Shown here in pieces: positions 1 through 12,249 of a stretch of DNA of 64,000 nucleotides; the stretch's first letter is position 1, and each line of letters opens with the position of its first letter. A program made the translations under genes and the position numbers. The DNA is from Moniliophthora roreri (taxonomy: Eukaryota; Basidiomycota; Agaricomycetes; Agaricales; Marasmiaceae): contig LATX02000165.1 of assembly GCA_001466705.2 (NCBI GenBank), positions 62,001 to 126,000 on the forward strand. Direction: 5' to 3'. Under the pieces are notes generated by a model. The model was not told where the DNA came from, did not search any database, and worked only from the letters and a program-made list of their open reading frames with translations.

Positions 1-1969
1 TGAGGGGACCCGGGGCGGAAGGGAAGAATAAGAATCACAAACGGGAGGAAAACACCATCAGGCCATTTATACTTTTATGTACACAAGGTATGCTGATCGC
101 CTCGTTGATCGCCCCGAAAACTTAAGCCGAAGTAGGAGCATCAAGTCAGTCGACTGAATGCAAAGATGATGGCTTCGGGTGGCATGGGAAGCGCGCGAAT
201 GACGTCACGACTGCACTCCTGCCTGGGATCCCCAGCGCCCATAAACATTGTGATCCACCATGATAATCTGAATCTGGGAACGAGTTTCTGTCAGACAAAC
301 CAGTTCCAAATCGACTAGTTGAGAAGCCTGGCAGAGGGGAAACTCGGCTTGGAAGAGTTCAACACTGGCATGATCCTGTATTCGTCCGCGCTTCTGCCGT
401 TCAATGTCCACCGCAAGCTCTGACGCATTCCGGCAGATATATATATATATAAGCCAACGATGCTAGCACGAACAATCGATTCAAGAGTTATTACGGAATG
501 ATAGCGCCTCGTGGATGGTGCTTATAACGCTCGACAACGTCCCTGCCAAAGCATCTAGTTTCCCCCGTACTATCTGGAGTTTCATGGTGAGAATCGAGGC
601 AAAAAGAGATACGATGAAAGCTAACCATATGTCCGACATCCGATATAATTACCACAGAACTGAGATGACAGCCTTTGCTAATATCCACAAAGGAATCCTT
701 CCCATAGCGGGGCCTGTAAATGATTTTCAGTCGAAGGAGGACTCAGAGTCAGCAATAAGAGACCTACAATACATCTTCATTTCCCCTCGAAAACAACATA
801 AATAGGTGTTCTGGTGCAAACTTGAGCAGCGAAATTGGTTGCCTCGAAGACGTTCTCGAAGTCTTGAAAACGGTCAACCTCTCGCTGCTTTCCGCATTTG
901 ACCTTGAGGAGCGGACGGTCTTCTGTCTCTGCGTGTGATCCTAGTTAAAAATTGTTCAGAAGGATTACAATAAACCAGGGTAAAAAATTCAGTACACAAG
1001 GATCCCAATTCTTCCGAGCAGTGACCTTGCTGATCCAATGTCGCGCGACTTTGACTGTTCGAGACTCTTCTATGAGCTACGACTCATCAAAGTGATCTTG
1101 ACGACAGCATCGATATGTCCCGTGCCTTGCTTGATGTTTGCATAGAAAGTATTCCTGTCCATGAGCATAAGTCGGGAGACTGTCCATGATCTTGTGAACA
1201 ACATACCTCAAAAGACCTATGCTGGTTGCCTCTCCCAAATTCTCTCTTCACTCTCTAAATCTGTCCATCTCAGCTTCGTCTCCAAGTGCCTTATGGTTGT
1301 CGGTGTCGAAGATGGGTCTGTGCACAAACTTTGTTCTTGTTTATGCTTCCTGTTTACGGTTTCCCACAGTAACTTCTTCCCAACCGCCACTATCATCATA
1401 CCTTATGCCTCACCCAAATCCATAGAGTATATCCCGGTACGTCCCTCCTTATTTTCTCTAAATTTCAGCTTATGACTTGCATTCTAGGATTGACTTAACG
1501 TCACTTCAAGCCGACAAGAAAGAGGGACGAGAAAACGTACCTGCATCCGACTAGCGCGTAAATTTGAGCTTATTTGAAATGCGGCCTCATCTCGATGTGG
1601 CAACTACGCTAGGCAGCGGAGGACTGGGGAAGTTATTAGGTGGACTGGGCAGAGTGCCTTGGGGCTGAGATAGACTTGGGTACTGGACGGATGTTGGACA
1701 TTTCGCCATGTATTTAGGTAGGTATATCGGAATACATCAGGTTGAACAGCCCAGATCCCAGATCAGATCAACCCTCGTACTCCGTCGATGTCCTGGAACG
1801 CCGCTTTGATTGGCGCACCCACTGGCGTGTCCGCGACTAAATATACCGGAAGGCGGAACGGAAGCGTTGAGCGCTACACAATATGTCCGATGCCGTGAGG
1901 CCAAGCACAACGACTACAAAAGAGGAACGATCCACCTCCACCCATACACATCCTTCTCTGCAAATCAAC
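1..1969. other. Gene-poor stretch with one arm of a dispersed repeat
   Basis: No gene can be supported here; open frames are short and lack recognisable domains. Bases about 458-1155 resemble 10100-10765 at a level easily seen by eye (for example GAACAATCG, CTCGACAACGT, CGACATCCG and CTTCCCATA have counterparts in the same order), so they form two arms of an old dispersed repeat or two relics of one unknown gene. A short AT microsatellite (TATATATATATA) lies near 440. Confidence 0.4.
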
Positions 1970-2834
1970 ATGCACATTAACACTTTTTTACTTGTCGTAC
2001 TCGGCATGGCCCTCACCATCGTTGCCGACAAGTGTACCCAGGACTGCACATTGGTTAAGACACATTGTCTGTCGATTGCTTTGGTCCTTCTCCTCCCGTA
2101 TCGCATCTCACCTCATCTCATCGTTATCAGGATTGGCGCGGAAAATTTTGTGGGCTGTATGTGCAAAGATAAGAAGTACAACAAAGCTGCCCAGAAGTGT
2201 TTAACTACCAAGTGCGACCAGAATGAGGTAAAGAAATCCCTCGATTGGAACAAGAAGATATGTGACATACGCGTGTACTTTTGGCAACAAACCCACCTGC
2301 GAGGCTGATCAATCTTTCCAGATGCGCAAGACGAGGACTACTCTGGCGAGAACTGTGTCAAAGGCTGTAGGGAACAGTGGATGACGGAGGTAAAGTGCGA
2401 GGACTCGTGCGCTGCCTCCCTTTTCTCTTCCTTTTTTGTATCTTGTTGTAATGACACAGGAATGACTGGGGATGCCTTTGCAAAGAGAAGAACTATGTAA
2501 AGGTTGTCCTTGGTTGTACCAAGTCACTGGCTTGTTCCTCCAGTGCAGTGAAAATTTACAAGAAAGAAAAACAAATGTAGTGGTTGTATGTTCTTCTAAA
2601 GCATCAAAAATGACGGTGGTGATGGTAACTAACGACCGTTCGATTCTAGCCGGCGGAAGCGAGACCGATGGCAGTGACGTAGATGAGCTCGAGGACAGCG
2701 AGAAGCCCAAGGAGGCCGAAGGAGGGCCGTGCATTGCACATGATCGTCATGTCAGTGGGTGTGATATGTGTGAAAAGGCGAGGGCGAGCTCTGAGCGGGA
2801 CGTACAGATGAGAATGAATGTCTGTAGCACGTGA
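1970..2834 (+). CDS. Small secreted protein with two CFEM-like domains (tentative model)
   Basis: The start ATG opens a signal peptide (MHINTFLLVVLGMALTIVA). It is followed by a cysteine pattern matching the CFEM domain: C-x3-C-x6-C, then C-x-C-x11-C-x4-C-x15-C once a 60-base intron at about 2071-2130 is removed. A second, less complete CFEM-like unit follows (CVKGC near 2354-2368, then CLC-x11-C-x5-C at 2473-2526), with introns near 2262-2321 and 2395-2459. The last exon (from about 2650) is acidic and Ser/Gly rich (ETDGSDVDELEDSEK). CFEM proteins are extracellular, often membrane-anchored fungal proteins, some binding haem. The introns chosen for frame have weak donors (GTCGAT, GTGCGA), so exon edges and the C-terminus are uncertain. 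The second domain lacks the third cysteine in this model. It could be a decaying gene. Confidence 0.5.
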
Positions 2835-3097
2835 ACGAATTAGCCGGGGAGCTACACGCCCGCACATAGATCTTCTCGGACTCGGCAGGGCGTAGTTACT
2901 TACTATAGGAAAGTTATGTACCGAGCCAAAATTCGTTCTGAAGAGTTCGGGTGTCAAGCTTTCAAGGTTTGTCCAGCCTGAACCCCACGCCATTGAATCC
3001 CTATTTCAAGTTTCCTAAATCCAAAGCAATATCATACAATCGTATTCGCAAATTCGAAAATACTGCATATATATGTACACTCATGAAACCGGTAATC

Positions 3098-5235
3098 TCA
3101 CACTACCTCTCCTTTGACGGAATGACTTGGGGACGAAATATCGTCATCGTGCATCGCCCATTTTTCATCCCGAACATTCTGTATCGGAACGTCCGGCATC
3201 AAAAAAGACGCCAGGAATCCCAATCCAAGAATGGCAGTCAACACTTCCCAAACGACCTGCAGACTGCCACCAAACGCAAATCGCAATTCGGTCTTCAGTG
3301 GCTCGTCCAGGAAACGAATTTGCGGTATTATCGCAAAGAGATTGCTTGCAGTAGCCCCTGATAAAGCTTGTTTTGCCTCCTGCGACAGCCGCTTCTCCAG
3401 CTCGTTCTGCAAGACGGTTCCCCCGATGGTGATACCCCAGATCTGCAGATTAGAAGTCAGGTCGACGTTTCGAATCAAATGTGTGAACATACTCCAGCAA
3501 ACATACGGACAAACGTATAGAAGGCGAGGGCATATGCATTCTGTGTGACATCCAGGGGCGCTAGAACTGGGAAGACAAGTGAAGCTTGATGGCGATAAGT
3601 TCGGAGCGTCAAAATAGTATATTCCTAGACTCTTACCGACTACGGCCGCAATTCCGATGCCAGGCAGAATGGTCAACCCAATAGCTTGAGACATCTCCGT
3701 AGATGGACTGTTTATTGAGTACACTCCAACACCAACGAGGCAGAGAACCCAACCCAGCCAGATCTGAGGTCTATATCTCTGTGTCAAGGTCACACTGACG
3801 CCAGTAATGACGAGGAACGATCCACTCGTGAATGTAAGAGCAAGGATGTTAGCCCCCGACCGGATGACAGAGGTGTCTTGGCAGGCTTGATAGTATACTG
3901 GCAAGTAATCTAATGTTGATAGTGAGGCAGTGCTTAGGAATAATGGAAATGGAAAACAAGAACGATATGGACTTACAACACAAACAGAAGAAGCAAACGT
4001 GCACAATGAATGTCTGAATGTATCTGCGAGAAAAGATCATCAGAATGGGATGGAATCGAAGGGCAGGGTAACTTACCCGCTGACACTTGAAATGTTCGAA
4101 AGTATGGAAATGGGCAGCTGCGAGGAGCATGAGGGTGCGGCCAGATTATAGTAAGACTGTGCTCACGATCGGGTTGGCTGCCCAGAGAGCTTCGTATATG
4201 CCGAAGAAGACAAGGCCACACAACCCCAGAATCAGTGGTATCAATACACGGGCAGACGACCATGGGTATACGACGCCACCCCATGTTAGGCCAATTACAA
4301 CCGAAGTCGTGCTTGATATAACGAGAAAGTTGCCACTGTTAGATGTAGAAAGTGCTTATGAATTAGTTTCAATAAGGGATTCTTTTCTTCCACGTACATC
4401 CAATCCATTTTATGCAATTTGGATTTGATCGAGCCCGGAGGAGTTAGTAAACGAAGGCAGAGAATGACCATCACGATAGTGATGCCACATATCGGAAGGT
4501 TGAGGTAAAATAACCATCGCCATTGTCCTGCACCGGCCACAGCCCCACCTACAAGGGGACCTATAGAGGAACCAATTGCAAACGCTCTGCAAATGATGAG
4601 TATTACAATATCTCATGGAGAAAATTGCACACGAACAACCCAAGCACAGCGTAATAGGTGCCTCTTTCTTGCAGCGAGACAAGGTCAGAAAGAATGATAT
4701 GCGATAAAGATAACAATGCTCCGCCACCGAGACCTAGAACAACTGGATCATCGAATAAGCAACTGCATGAAAGCGGTTCCATTAATGTTACCTCGGGAAG
4801 CAATGAGCCAGCCCATGTTCCGGGCAGCACCGCATAAAGCACAGCCCAGGGTGAAAAGTCCTAAAGAAATCAGCATAGCAGGACGTCTCCCGAACGTCTG
4901 AGAAATTGTGAGGGTCATTCTCGTGAGATCGGAGTATTTGTGGGATAACGCACCTCAGCTATTCCACCGCTAAACGGCAGGAATGCTGTCGAGGCAAGAG
5001 CGTACGCTGTGCCAACCCAAAGGAAATCATCTCCCTTCAAGTCTGCTACAATGGCCGGAAGAGCAGTGGATACCATAGTAAGCTCGAGAGCGGCGAGGAA
5101 GATACATAGGAAAAGCGATGTAAAAATAGCCCAGAAGCGGAGTCCCCTACGTGTCGATGCAGCGGGTTGCCGCGGCGACTTTTCCAGGCTGACAGTGATG
5201 GGACTTGCGGCTGACTCGGAAGAGGTGGACTCCAT
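3098..5235 (-). CDS. DHA2-type (14-TM) major facilitator transporter, copy 1
   Basis: A drug:H+ antiporter of the DHA2 class predicted to export small molecules across the plasma membrane. The ATG at 5235 starts a hydrophilic tail, then TM1 (FWAIFTSLFLCIFLAALEL), the segment DDFLWVGTAYALASTAFLP, the GRRP loop after the first intron, GLGGGALLSLSHIILSDLV, and SIGPLVGGAVAG (the motif C region of antiporters). Further exons carry WRWLFYLNLPIC, LTWGGVVYPWSSARVL, YYLPVYYQACQ and WGITIGGTVLQNELEKRL. The C-terminus ends in a hydrophilic tail with a TGA at 3098. I could join about ten exons with consistent phases and no in-frame stop, so the gene looks intact. The closest relative in the window is the transporter at 17838-19931, which shares every conserved block. 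Substrate unknown. Confidence 0.9.
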
Positions 5236-5818
5236 GGTGCGAATGGAGAAGGGCTACCAATCGCCTCACATATTTATGTCTTCAAGCAAAGTTTTCCTCA
5301 ATCATGATGAAGGCTCGGGAAAAGAACGCACTGAAGCCGCCAATGAAACGAAGACCGCCTTACAGCCTGAGCACTAGCAGGTCCCTTCTAGGCAGATCAG
5401 AGAACTGTCAGTTCCTATTGATGTGATATATGGTGGGAACACGACTGATCGAGATTCGGGTCTCGGATTGCGGGAATGTTCAAGTTCAAAATATGGGTAT
5501 CCTGCGGCGTTGCGGAAAAAGGCTTTCACCTTGATCTCGTCCATGCGGCCACCGGCAGCTCTGAATACGTAGAGTACTTCTAATCGGGTGTCTGTTACGA
5601 AAGCCTTGACTGGCGATAACGAATGAATCAATATGGTCTCCTCGGCACTGTTCATTTACCCAACGATTTGAGCCGACTCGATGATCAAGTGTCCGCATGC
5701 TCGCTTCAGGATTGGGGATTATCAACGCGAGAATTTCGAAATGTGTATCGGAACCTCTTCCCATAAAATAAGGATGTCGCATTTCGAAAGTACGCAAGCC
5801 ACATAATCAGATCAATCA
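5236..5818. other. Intergenic region between transporter 1 and the DUF6533 gene
   Basis: This holds the 5' flank of transporter 1 (minus strand) and the 3' flank of the DUF6533 gene. Open frames on the minus strand at 5374-5797 have no recognisable domain and do not join to either neighbour. I see no other element. Confidence 0.4.
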
Positions 5819-7281
5819 CTAATCTGTTTCTTGAAGCTCTAAGCGGCCTCTGGAATGACGTGGGAATGTCAGATTGTGAAGACCTTCAACACGAAGGTGC
5901 ATTCGGGAGGAAACGATCGAGTCCACGACCCAAAGTGCGCTGATTCAAACAGTGTTTGGTAAGGTGGTCGATTATTCAACATAAGAGACTCACTTCGCGG
6001 AACCAATTGCTTGGACGGGCTGTTTTAGCATCAGTCATCCTGAAGTGGAAAAATCAAGTACAGGAAACTCACGTCGCCAACTATGCTCAAGACCAACGGG
6101 ATCAGGCGGATAGCTAGACAGAGAGTAGTATCAGACTTTACCACATAAAATGTGAGTATGCTATACCGAACACAGCCTGTGAAGGGAGATCAATTGGGCA
6201 TTGTAACGAAGTCCAAATGAACTCACAATCAGAAGTAAAGCACCGTCGCGAAGAATAACGTCAATTACTTCAACGTGTGTGCGATGCGGCCTATCGAGAG
6301 CGTTATAAAATGCCACTATGATAAGAAAAATGTCGAATCCAAGCTACGAGGATACTATTAATAATAATAATCTGAGTTTTTATCAAATGGGTTATACTTA
6401 CCCATATCGCTAGAAATGGTGCCAAGTTCTTCGGAGTAGTAGACAAAACGCAGGTTTGGATTGGGGGAAAGAAGAACAGGGCATCTGGGCTCTTCTATAT
6501 GAGGGAATTGAGACCAAAGGGAGTCGCTACTTACCCTGTGATTGCAGCGTCTTATATATTGTAAGCGCCGCCGATGTCAGCAGGGATATCATGAAACCAG
6601 AGATCAGAACATTTGCTATTTTCTTCTGTCGATCCCAGAGATTGAATAGTCGCAGGACGGCGATAACTGAGAGACTAGAGTGTCAGTGGAGTCCTCCTGG
6701 TGCAATGTAGGGAAGTTCTTACAGTGCGTTGTCGATACAAAAACCGTGCCTGATATGGCAAGCACCCAGATGAGCCTCTTGCATCTGACAATGACGGTAT
6801 CGATAAGAAACTGAAATGTTAACGGGCTTCGTGGCGACAACATACGCCTGGAAAGAGGGTGAGTATGGTTGGATAAGCTATGGGGTTAAACTCACGAAAG
6901 TGTCCAAAGCCTTTGCAAATCCACTAAAAACTAAGACGGTTCCGCTGTCAGCAAAAACATACAGATTACTCATTGAGCCCAATAGAACCGTACCATACGC
7001 CATGTAAATGATTATCGCCTCCGTCAAGTAGCGATTCATTATCCAAACGACTTTCGGAATGATTCCTCTATTGCGGTTTCCCCATATATGCTGTATTTCT
7101 CGGTCAAGCGTCAAGAGATGGTCATAAGCGAACGCAACGAGAGAAACAGCTGTTATTAAAGTTGGCAAGGGACTGAGAAAATCAATGTTACCAAGTAAAG
7201 ATATCTAGATGACATACCTGCGACATATCTCGCCAGGAAGGCCTGTGAAATTGCTTTCGATAACAGGTCAGGGTCATCCAT
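5819..7281 (-). CDS. DUF6533-type multi-pass membrane protein
   Basis: This belongs to a large family of Agaricomycete membrane proteins of unknown function, with an N-terminal DUF6533 domain and about seven TM helices. The ATG at 7281 opens exon 1 (to 7218). After an intron at 7150-7217, exon 2 (6896-7149) carries the DUF6533 hallmark FAYDHLLTLDREIQHIW, then RYLTEAIIIYM. Later exons at 6723-6810 and 6535-6666 give LIDTVIVRCKRLIWVLAI, then VLRLFNLWDRQKK. Further exons carry PPIQTCVLSTTPKNLAPF, GFDIFLIIVAFYNALDRP and RMHLRVEGLHN before TAG at 5819-5821. About nine exons join in phase without stops, so the gene looks functional. A second family member lies at 50591-52128. Confidence 0.85.
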
Positions 7282-7929
7282 CTTGATAACTGGGAATCGA
7301 TGCAGGGCAACCTTGGCATAATATATCCAACGCATAAAACCACGACAAGCAGAAGAACGGGCTCCGTAATTGATAGATCTGATCAAACCGGTAGCTACAA
7401 GCCACACCGAGTCGGGCATAATCTTGGATCCGTTCAAACCCATTTTAAGGGAAACATATCGGGATACCTGCTTATTCTGGCCACCTAGAAGGCTAGGTCC
7501 CACCGGAACACTCCCAGGTTGTTCTGAAAAACTTGCAAGTTCAGAGACACCCTATGAGATAAGGACATTTAAAGATGGGAACACTTTTACTCACAACGTA
7601 TACCTGATCAAACTGATGGGACAAATCCTCGTTCGCAGACCCGGTCGATTGATTATATGCTGTTGACTAGGATGATCAATTTGAACGCGATGCTAGAGCG
7701 CAGGAGATGCAAATGTACGTGCGCCCCATAACTGTATGAGGTCTTTTATCTAGTCGCCGTTGACTGGGAAGGTCGAGTTGGCCTGTACCAGGTGACGGAT
7801 TGACTTCAAATATAAACGGAAGCCTGTTCAAGAACCGTCGACTTGAATGAATAAGCAATGTAAGTGACGTATCCACCCTGAACCGAAAAGTAAGGGATAG
7901 GGGTAAGGCACGTTCTCCCATCGAAAGGG

Positions 7930-8290
7930 GTTTTATCTAGTTGCCGTTGACTTGCCTGTGAACATGCGGGAAGAGCGTCATCAACCAATGTGATCCCGGG
8001 GCTCCCCCCGCAAAACGTTCAAGCTTCAAGGACCCAAGGTTGGCCGTCCTCTTCGGAGACTTTCTACTGCTGCCTGAGACCATGATGGTACTGGCACCCA
8101 CTCAGGGAACAGCAGAATTAATGAACGACCTTTCCCGAATCATCGGGTCCAGATGACAGGAGAAACTTCGCTAATGGCCTTCTGTTTAGTCGCCGTTGAA
8201 TGAACAAGTGAGGTATCAGGTTGCTGAAGGTTGTGGGCACCTTGAGAAGACGGAGAGATTCCGTTCAAATCGGGACGGTGTTCTCCGCCG
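7930..8290 (+). repeat. Left arm of a long degenerate inverted repeat
   Basis: Bases 7930-8290 recur in reverse orientation at 9283-9529. Matching landmarks on the two strands are TTTTATCTAG..CCGTTGAC, GGAACAGCAGAATTAATGAA, GGAGAAACTTCGCTA and TTGAGAAGACGGAG. Arms have diverged by substitutions and small gaps, with about 1 kb between them. The motif TTTTATCTAGTCGCCGTTGA also occurs once more, outside the arm, at 7743. No transposase is visible between the arms. Confidence 0.65.
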
Positions 8291-9282
8291 ACAATGTTGT
8301 ATCCAAAGTTCGCGGGAAATAGAGAGATGACGACGATGCCGAGAAAGATCGGTACCTACTCGGTGCGAGTCCTCGTTGCATCCTGCTGCACCACTCTCCT
8401 GCATCCCACCGCCTCTCATTAAACATTTTCCAGAGAAGTACCTGACTTCACTGCCGGCTTTGGTGATCTGTCACCTCCAGTGAGAATAGATTGGTTCAGG
8501 CCGTATAGCTTTCATCGGATCCCGCCAAATATGGTCAGAAATCTGTTATATTCAGATGTATGCACACGTACATACATAGCCTAGTATCAGAGGCATTGAA
8601 TGTCCATCTCACAAATTCATCACGGCCTCGAAATCCCAGAAGCTGTCCAGTCCTTCACAGGCTGTTAACCCTACCCCCTAAACATATAGCGCAACCATCT
8701 TTAGGTACCGAATATCTATAGATCAGCTCGCCGTTCAGTAAAGTTGACTGTGTCGGCTTATAGGTGGACTTAACTGGATCGAAAACGGATTTCTTCTGTC
8801 ACGGGCGTCGCGAAATTGAGGTTGTTTTCGGATGACCCACGCATCGGTCGTATGCGAACCAGTGTAATGATCACGCCAAGCACTGATATAGACCCCAAAA
8901 CCCCTTTGTCCTGGCGGGCCCAAGGCGGTGGTACCCAATAACGTCAAAGTGCAAGTCATAAGCTGAAGTTGATAAGATTCAGAAGGGGGATTGGAGTATA
9001 CGAATGCGAGTAGGGCCCGAGATATGGGGATGATGGTCGTCTGGAAGAAGGAGCGGTACTGTGGGAAATGATAATTATCTTTTTCACAGGATCAATCAAA
9101 CCATCAAATTAAGAGCACAGTGTTTTTTCACTCACAAGGCCTTAGTGAGAGGCGGTGAGGTGCAGGCGAGGAGTGCATCAGGATGCAGTCGGGCTTGCAC
9201 GGACCGATCTTTCGTGGCATCGTCTTCACCTCTCTACCTCCCAAGTCCCAATTGAAACCTAGACAGACAGAGAGCACATTCC

Positions 9283-9529
9283 GATCTGAACAGGATGTTC
9301 AATGCCCTCCGTCTTCTCAGCAAGGTGTCTGTGACCTTCAGCGACTGGACCACCTGTTCAAATGGCAACTAAGCAGAAGACCCCTAGCGAAGTTTCTCCT
9401 GCCACCTGATCATTCCAGGAAGGTCGTTCATTAATTCTGCTGTTCCTTGACCACAAGCTCCTTCACGTCCTACGAGGACAGGAGCCCTTGATCATTCTCA
9501 AGCCTGTCAACGGTTACTAGATAAAAACC
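9283..9529 (-). repeat. Right arm of the long degenerate inverted repeat
   Basis: This is the reverse complement partner of 7930-8290. It is shorter, mainly because the stretch matching about 7960-8100 is reduced. It ends at the motif that reads TTTTTATCTAGTAACCGTTG on the minus strand. Together the arms could be ends of a decayed DNA element or a simple inverted duplication. Confidence 0.65.
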
Positions 9530-10099
9530 TCAGTCAGTCCTACTCAGTCATGGGCCCCTGCACACCCGTGATGCATGTGCTTCGTTCAAGCTGATCGCAG
9601 TCGTATAATCTCTGTGATCGGGGATCTGCCTCATCAGTTTTGACCAGATATGTGTTGTAGGTAACAGTGTTCCCATCTAGAAATGTCGATGTCTCGTAGG
9701 CTGCCTTGGGACGTTGAAGTTTGCAAGTTGATAAGGTTAAGATTCAGGGCAGCCTGAGAACGTTCCCTGAGACCAAGCCTTCTAGGCGAACAGAGAATAC
9801 ACTTTTTCATATCGGATAGCATCAGAAGACCTGCGCAATGCAATGTTGTCTTCAAGTTAATGCGGCTCAACAAAGGTGAACTGATTGGACATCTTGATGA
9901 AGCGTTCTGAGGTGAAAAGAGCCGCATTCAAGGATATCCCCTGCGTTCTTGTGATCGTTAGGCGGATGGCGAGGATGGCAAGAGGTAAAGGGTGCCCGAC
10001 GCGTTGGCTCTGGCATATTCCGTCAGGTGTATCGTTCTCAAGAGACCTCTATCACTCGGTTTCCCACCAAGCCTACATAAACAGCAGCTGTATAATAGA

Positions 10100-10765
10100 A
10101 AGTCAACGGTGCTAGAACGAACAGTCGGTTACTACGGAATGGTATCCCCTTGTAGATAGTGCTCGACAACGTCTCTGCCAAGGCTTCTGGTTTTCCTTGT
10201 AAAGTCTAGAATTTCGTGACGAGCATCGAGGCAGGAGAGATATAATGAATGCTGACCGTATGTTCGACATTCGGAATAGTCGTGCCTATAGAGCTAAGAT
10301 GACGGCCTTTACTGATCCTTCCCGTACCACGGCTCGTAAGCCATATTCAGTCAATGCAGGACTCGGCATCGGCGAGAAGAGCCCACCTACAATACATCCT
10401 CACTTCCCTCGAAAATGACATGAATACGTGTTTTGATGCAAACTTGAGCTATGAAATCGGCTGCCTCAAATATCATCGACCTCTTGCTGTTTGCGCATTT
10501 GACCTTGACGAACTGAGAGCCATCTGGCTTTGCAGAGGGATATAGACCCAAATCCTAGCTGAGAATATTCAGCGCAAGAACCTAAAAAGGGCGTTCACCA
10601 AGTAGAGCTTTGACACGCGAGGATTCCAATTCTTTCGAGGAATATTCTCGTTAAATCAGCGCTGCGCGTCCTCGTAGCTCCTCCAAGAACTGCAGCTCAT
10701 TGAAATGATCTTTGATGCGGACCCTTGCGTTGTTGAAGGTTTGCATAGGAAGTATAACTGTCGAT
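10100..10765. repeat. Dispersed repeat, second copy (partner at 458-1155)
   Basis: Shared order of short blocks with 458-1155: GCTAG-ACGAACA, TACGGAATG, GCTCGACAACGT, GACATTCGG/GACATCCGA, AAGATGACGGCCTTT and the later CTACAATACATC and TTTGCATAG. The copies are same-strand and clearly diverged. The reverse strand of this copy shows short coding-like stretches, but I could not assign them to a family. Confidence 0.55.
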
Positions 10766-12249
10766 GAGAGAGGTGGTTGAATGAGTACGATACCAGCGCA
10801 AGGCAGTTCTCTCCTTCTAGCGGTGGATGAGTTTTCGTGTAGAGAAATGAGATATTGGGTGGCCTACTCTGAACATGATTTGATCTGATCAATCCTGCTA
10901 AAGCCACCTGGTTATTGCCTATGTCAGCTTCGTCAGTGTTCCTCGAAGTACAACGTTAGGTTGAATCACTAACTGATAGTTGACGAGCTTTGCTTTGTTC
11001 AACATGGCGGAGCCTCGGTATGATGGTCGAGCGCCTAAGAGCCTGTTCGCGCATGCGCAGTGGCAGTTATGGTAATCCTAGAATAGATTGACCGATTGCC
11101 GGCTCTCGGGTTCCTTGTCTGCAGCCGAGTGAATGGTCAACAAAGATAGAAACGAAGTGGGGTGGAGTAATCTCGACTTACGAAGTCCCAACCCGTGAAT
11201 GAAAAGTAGTGACCGAACCTTGGGAGTAGTGTATTGTTTTGCCGTTATCTACAATTCCAACTGAGTCGTCATTCTTCAAAGGCTCAAGCTTGTGAGACTC
11301 CATCTTCGTCGCAACAGCAGCGGGCAGCTGGTTGTACGACTTCGGCCTATCTACTGGTTGAGGTACAAAGCCGTGCTCTGATCAACATGCAATACTGCAG
11401 TGATTGGCGTCAGTCAGTGGAGGAAAGATGGGTTATGAATCACCGGAATCACTTTTCATGAACGGTGATCTTAAGTGCAAGGGCGGCTCCGCGTAAGAAT
11501 TGATTAGCTTCGCGGTTCAACAGACCGACTCGGATGTTATACAGGGATCGAGGATCAAATTCCTGGAGATGGCATCCCACAAACTGGACCCACAAAACCA
11601 TAATGGGTAATCATGGTACTCGTATACATGTCTTGCATCATTCGGACTGTCCGTGGCAATTTTATCGTCTGCGTTTATCTTCTGCTATACTGAGAGAGTG
11701 AGAATAGTGACAGAAATTGCACGTTTGGCAGTCTAAGAGGCAGTATGTTAGCTATCTGTAGAATTACCGGAAGGCCTTCAACACACCCCAATAATCATAG
11801 TGCCCCAACCAGATCCAAATCCCGGTAATTGTTTTTATTTCGATGGGTTTTCTGATAATACTCCTTCCGGATCCGCTTGTACGCCTTCGACTGCTTTAGG
11901 CGGACGTTTATCATATCGTATTGAGAGCCTTACTGAGTAAACGACATGTAACGTGAGGAACCTACCTGGAGAAAGCCATCGCTGCAGTCATAGTCCTTCA
12001 TCTATTTGAGGTTTTTCAATTCGTGAATTATAAGCAGAGAAAGAAGCACTTGGACGGAGAATTGGACAAGGACTTCGGGCAATGGCGAGGGCAATAGGCA
12101 AGTGTCATCAACGATCGCGCACGTGGAGAAAAGATTTCGGCGTTTCCGGCTTACCCCGTGCCCTACTCGCCGGCGGCCGGTCTGAGATTCGCCCTGATTC
12201 TCTACTTCTCCCCCCCGCCAGAAGGAATACAAGAACTGCATCAAGAAAA

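Larger units (their letters stand above)
7282..12249. other. 5 kb gene-free stretch with repeat relics
   Basis: No coding gene could be supported on either strand. It contains the long inverted repeat (arms 7930-8290 and 9283-9529) and the second arm of the dispersed repeat (about 10100-10765). The remaining open frames are short and without domains. It separates transporter copy 1 from P450 relic A, which by analogy with the later modules may once have been neighbours. Confidence 0.5.

Noticed and set aside
2309..2734. 141-codon minus-strand frame over the CFEM gene
   Set aside because: Antisense shadow of the cysteine-rich exons; Ser/Leu-rich and without conserved features.
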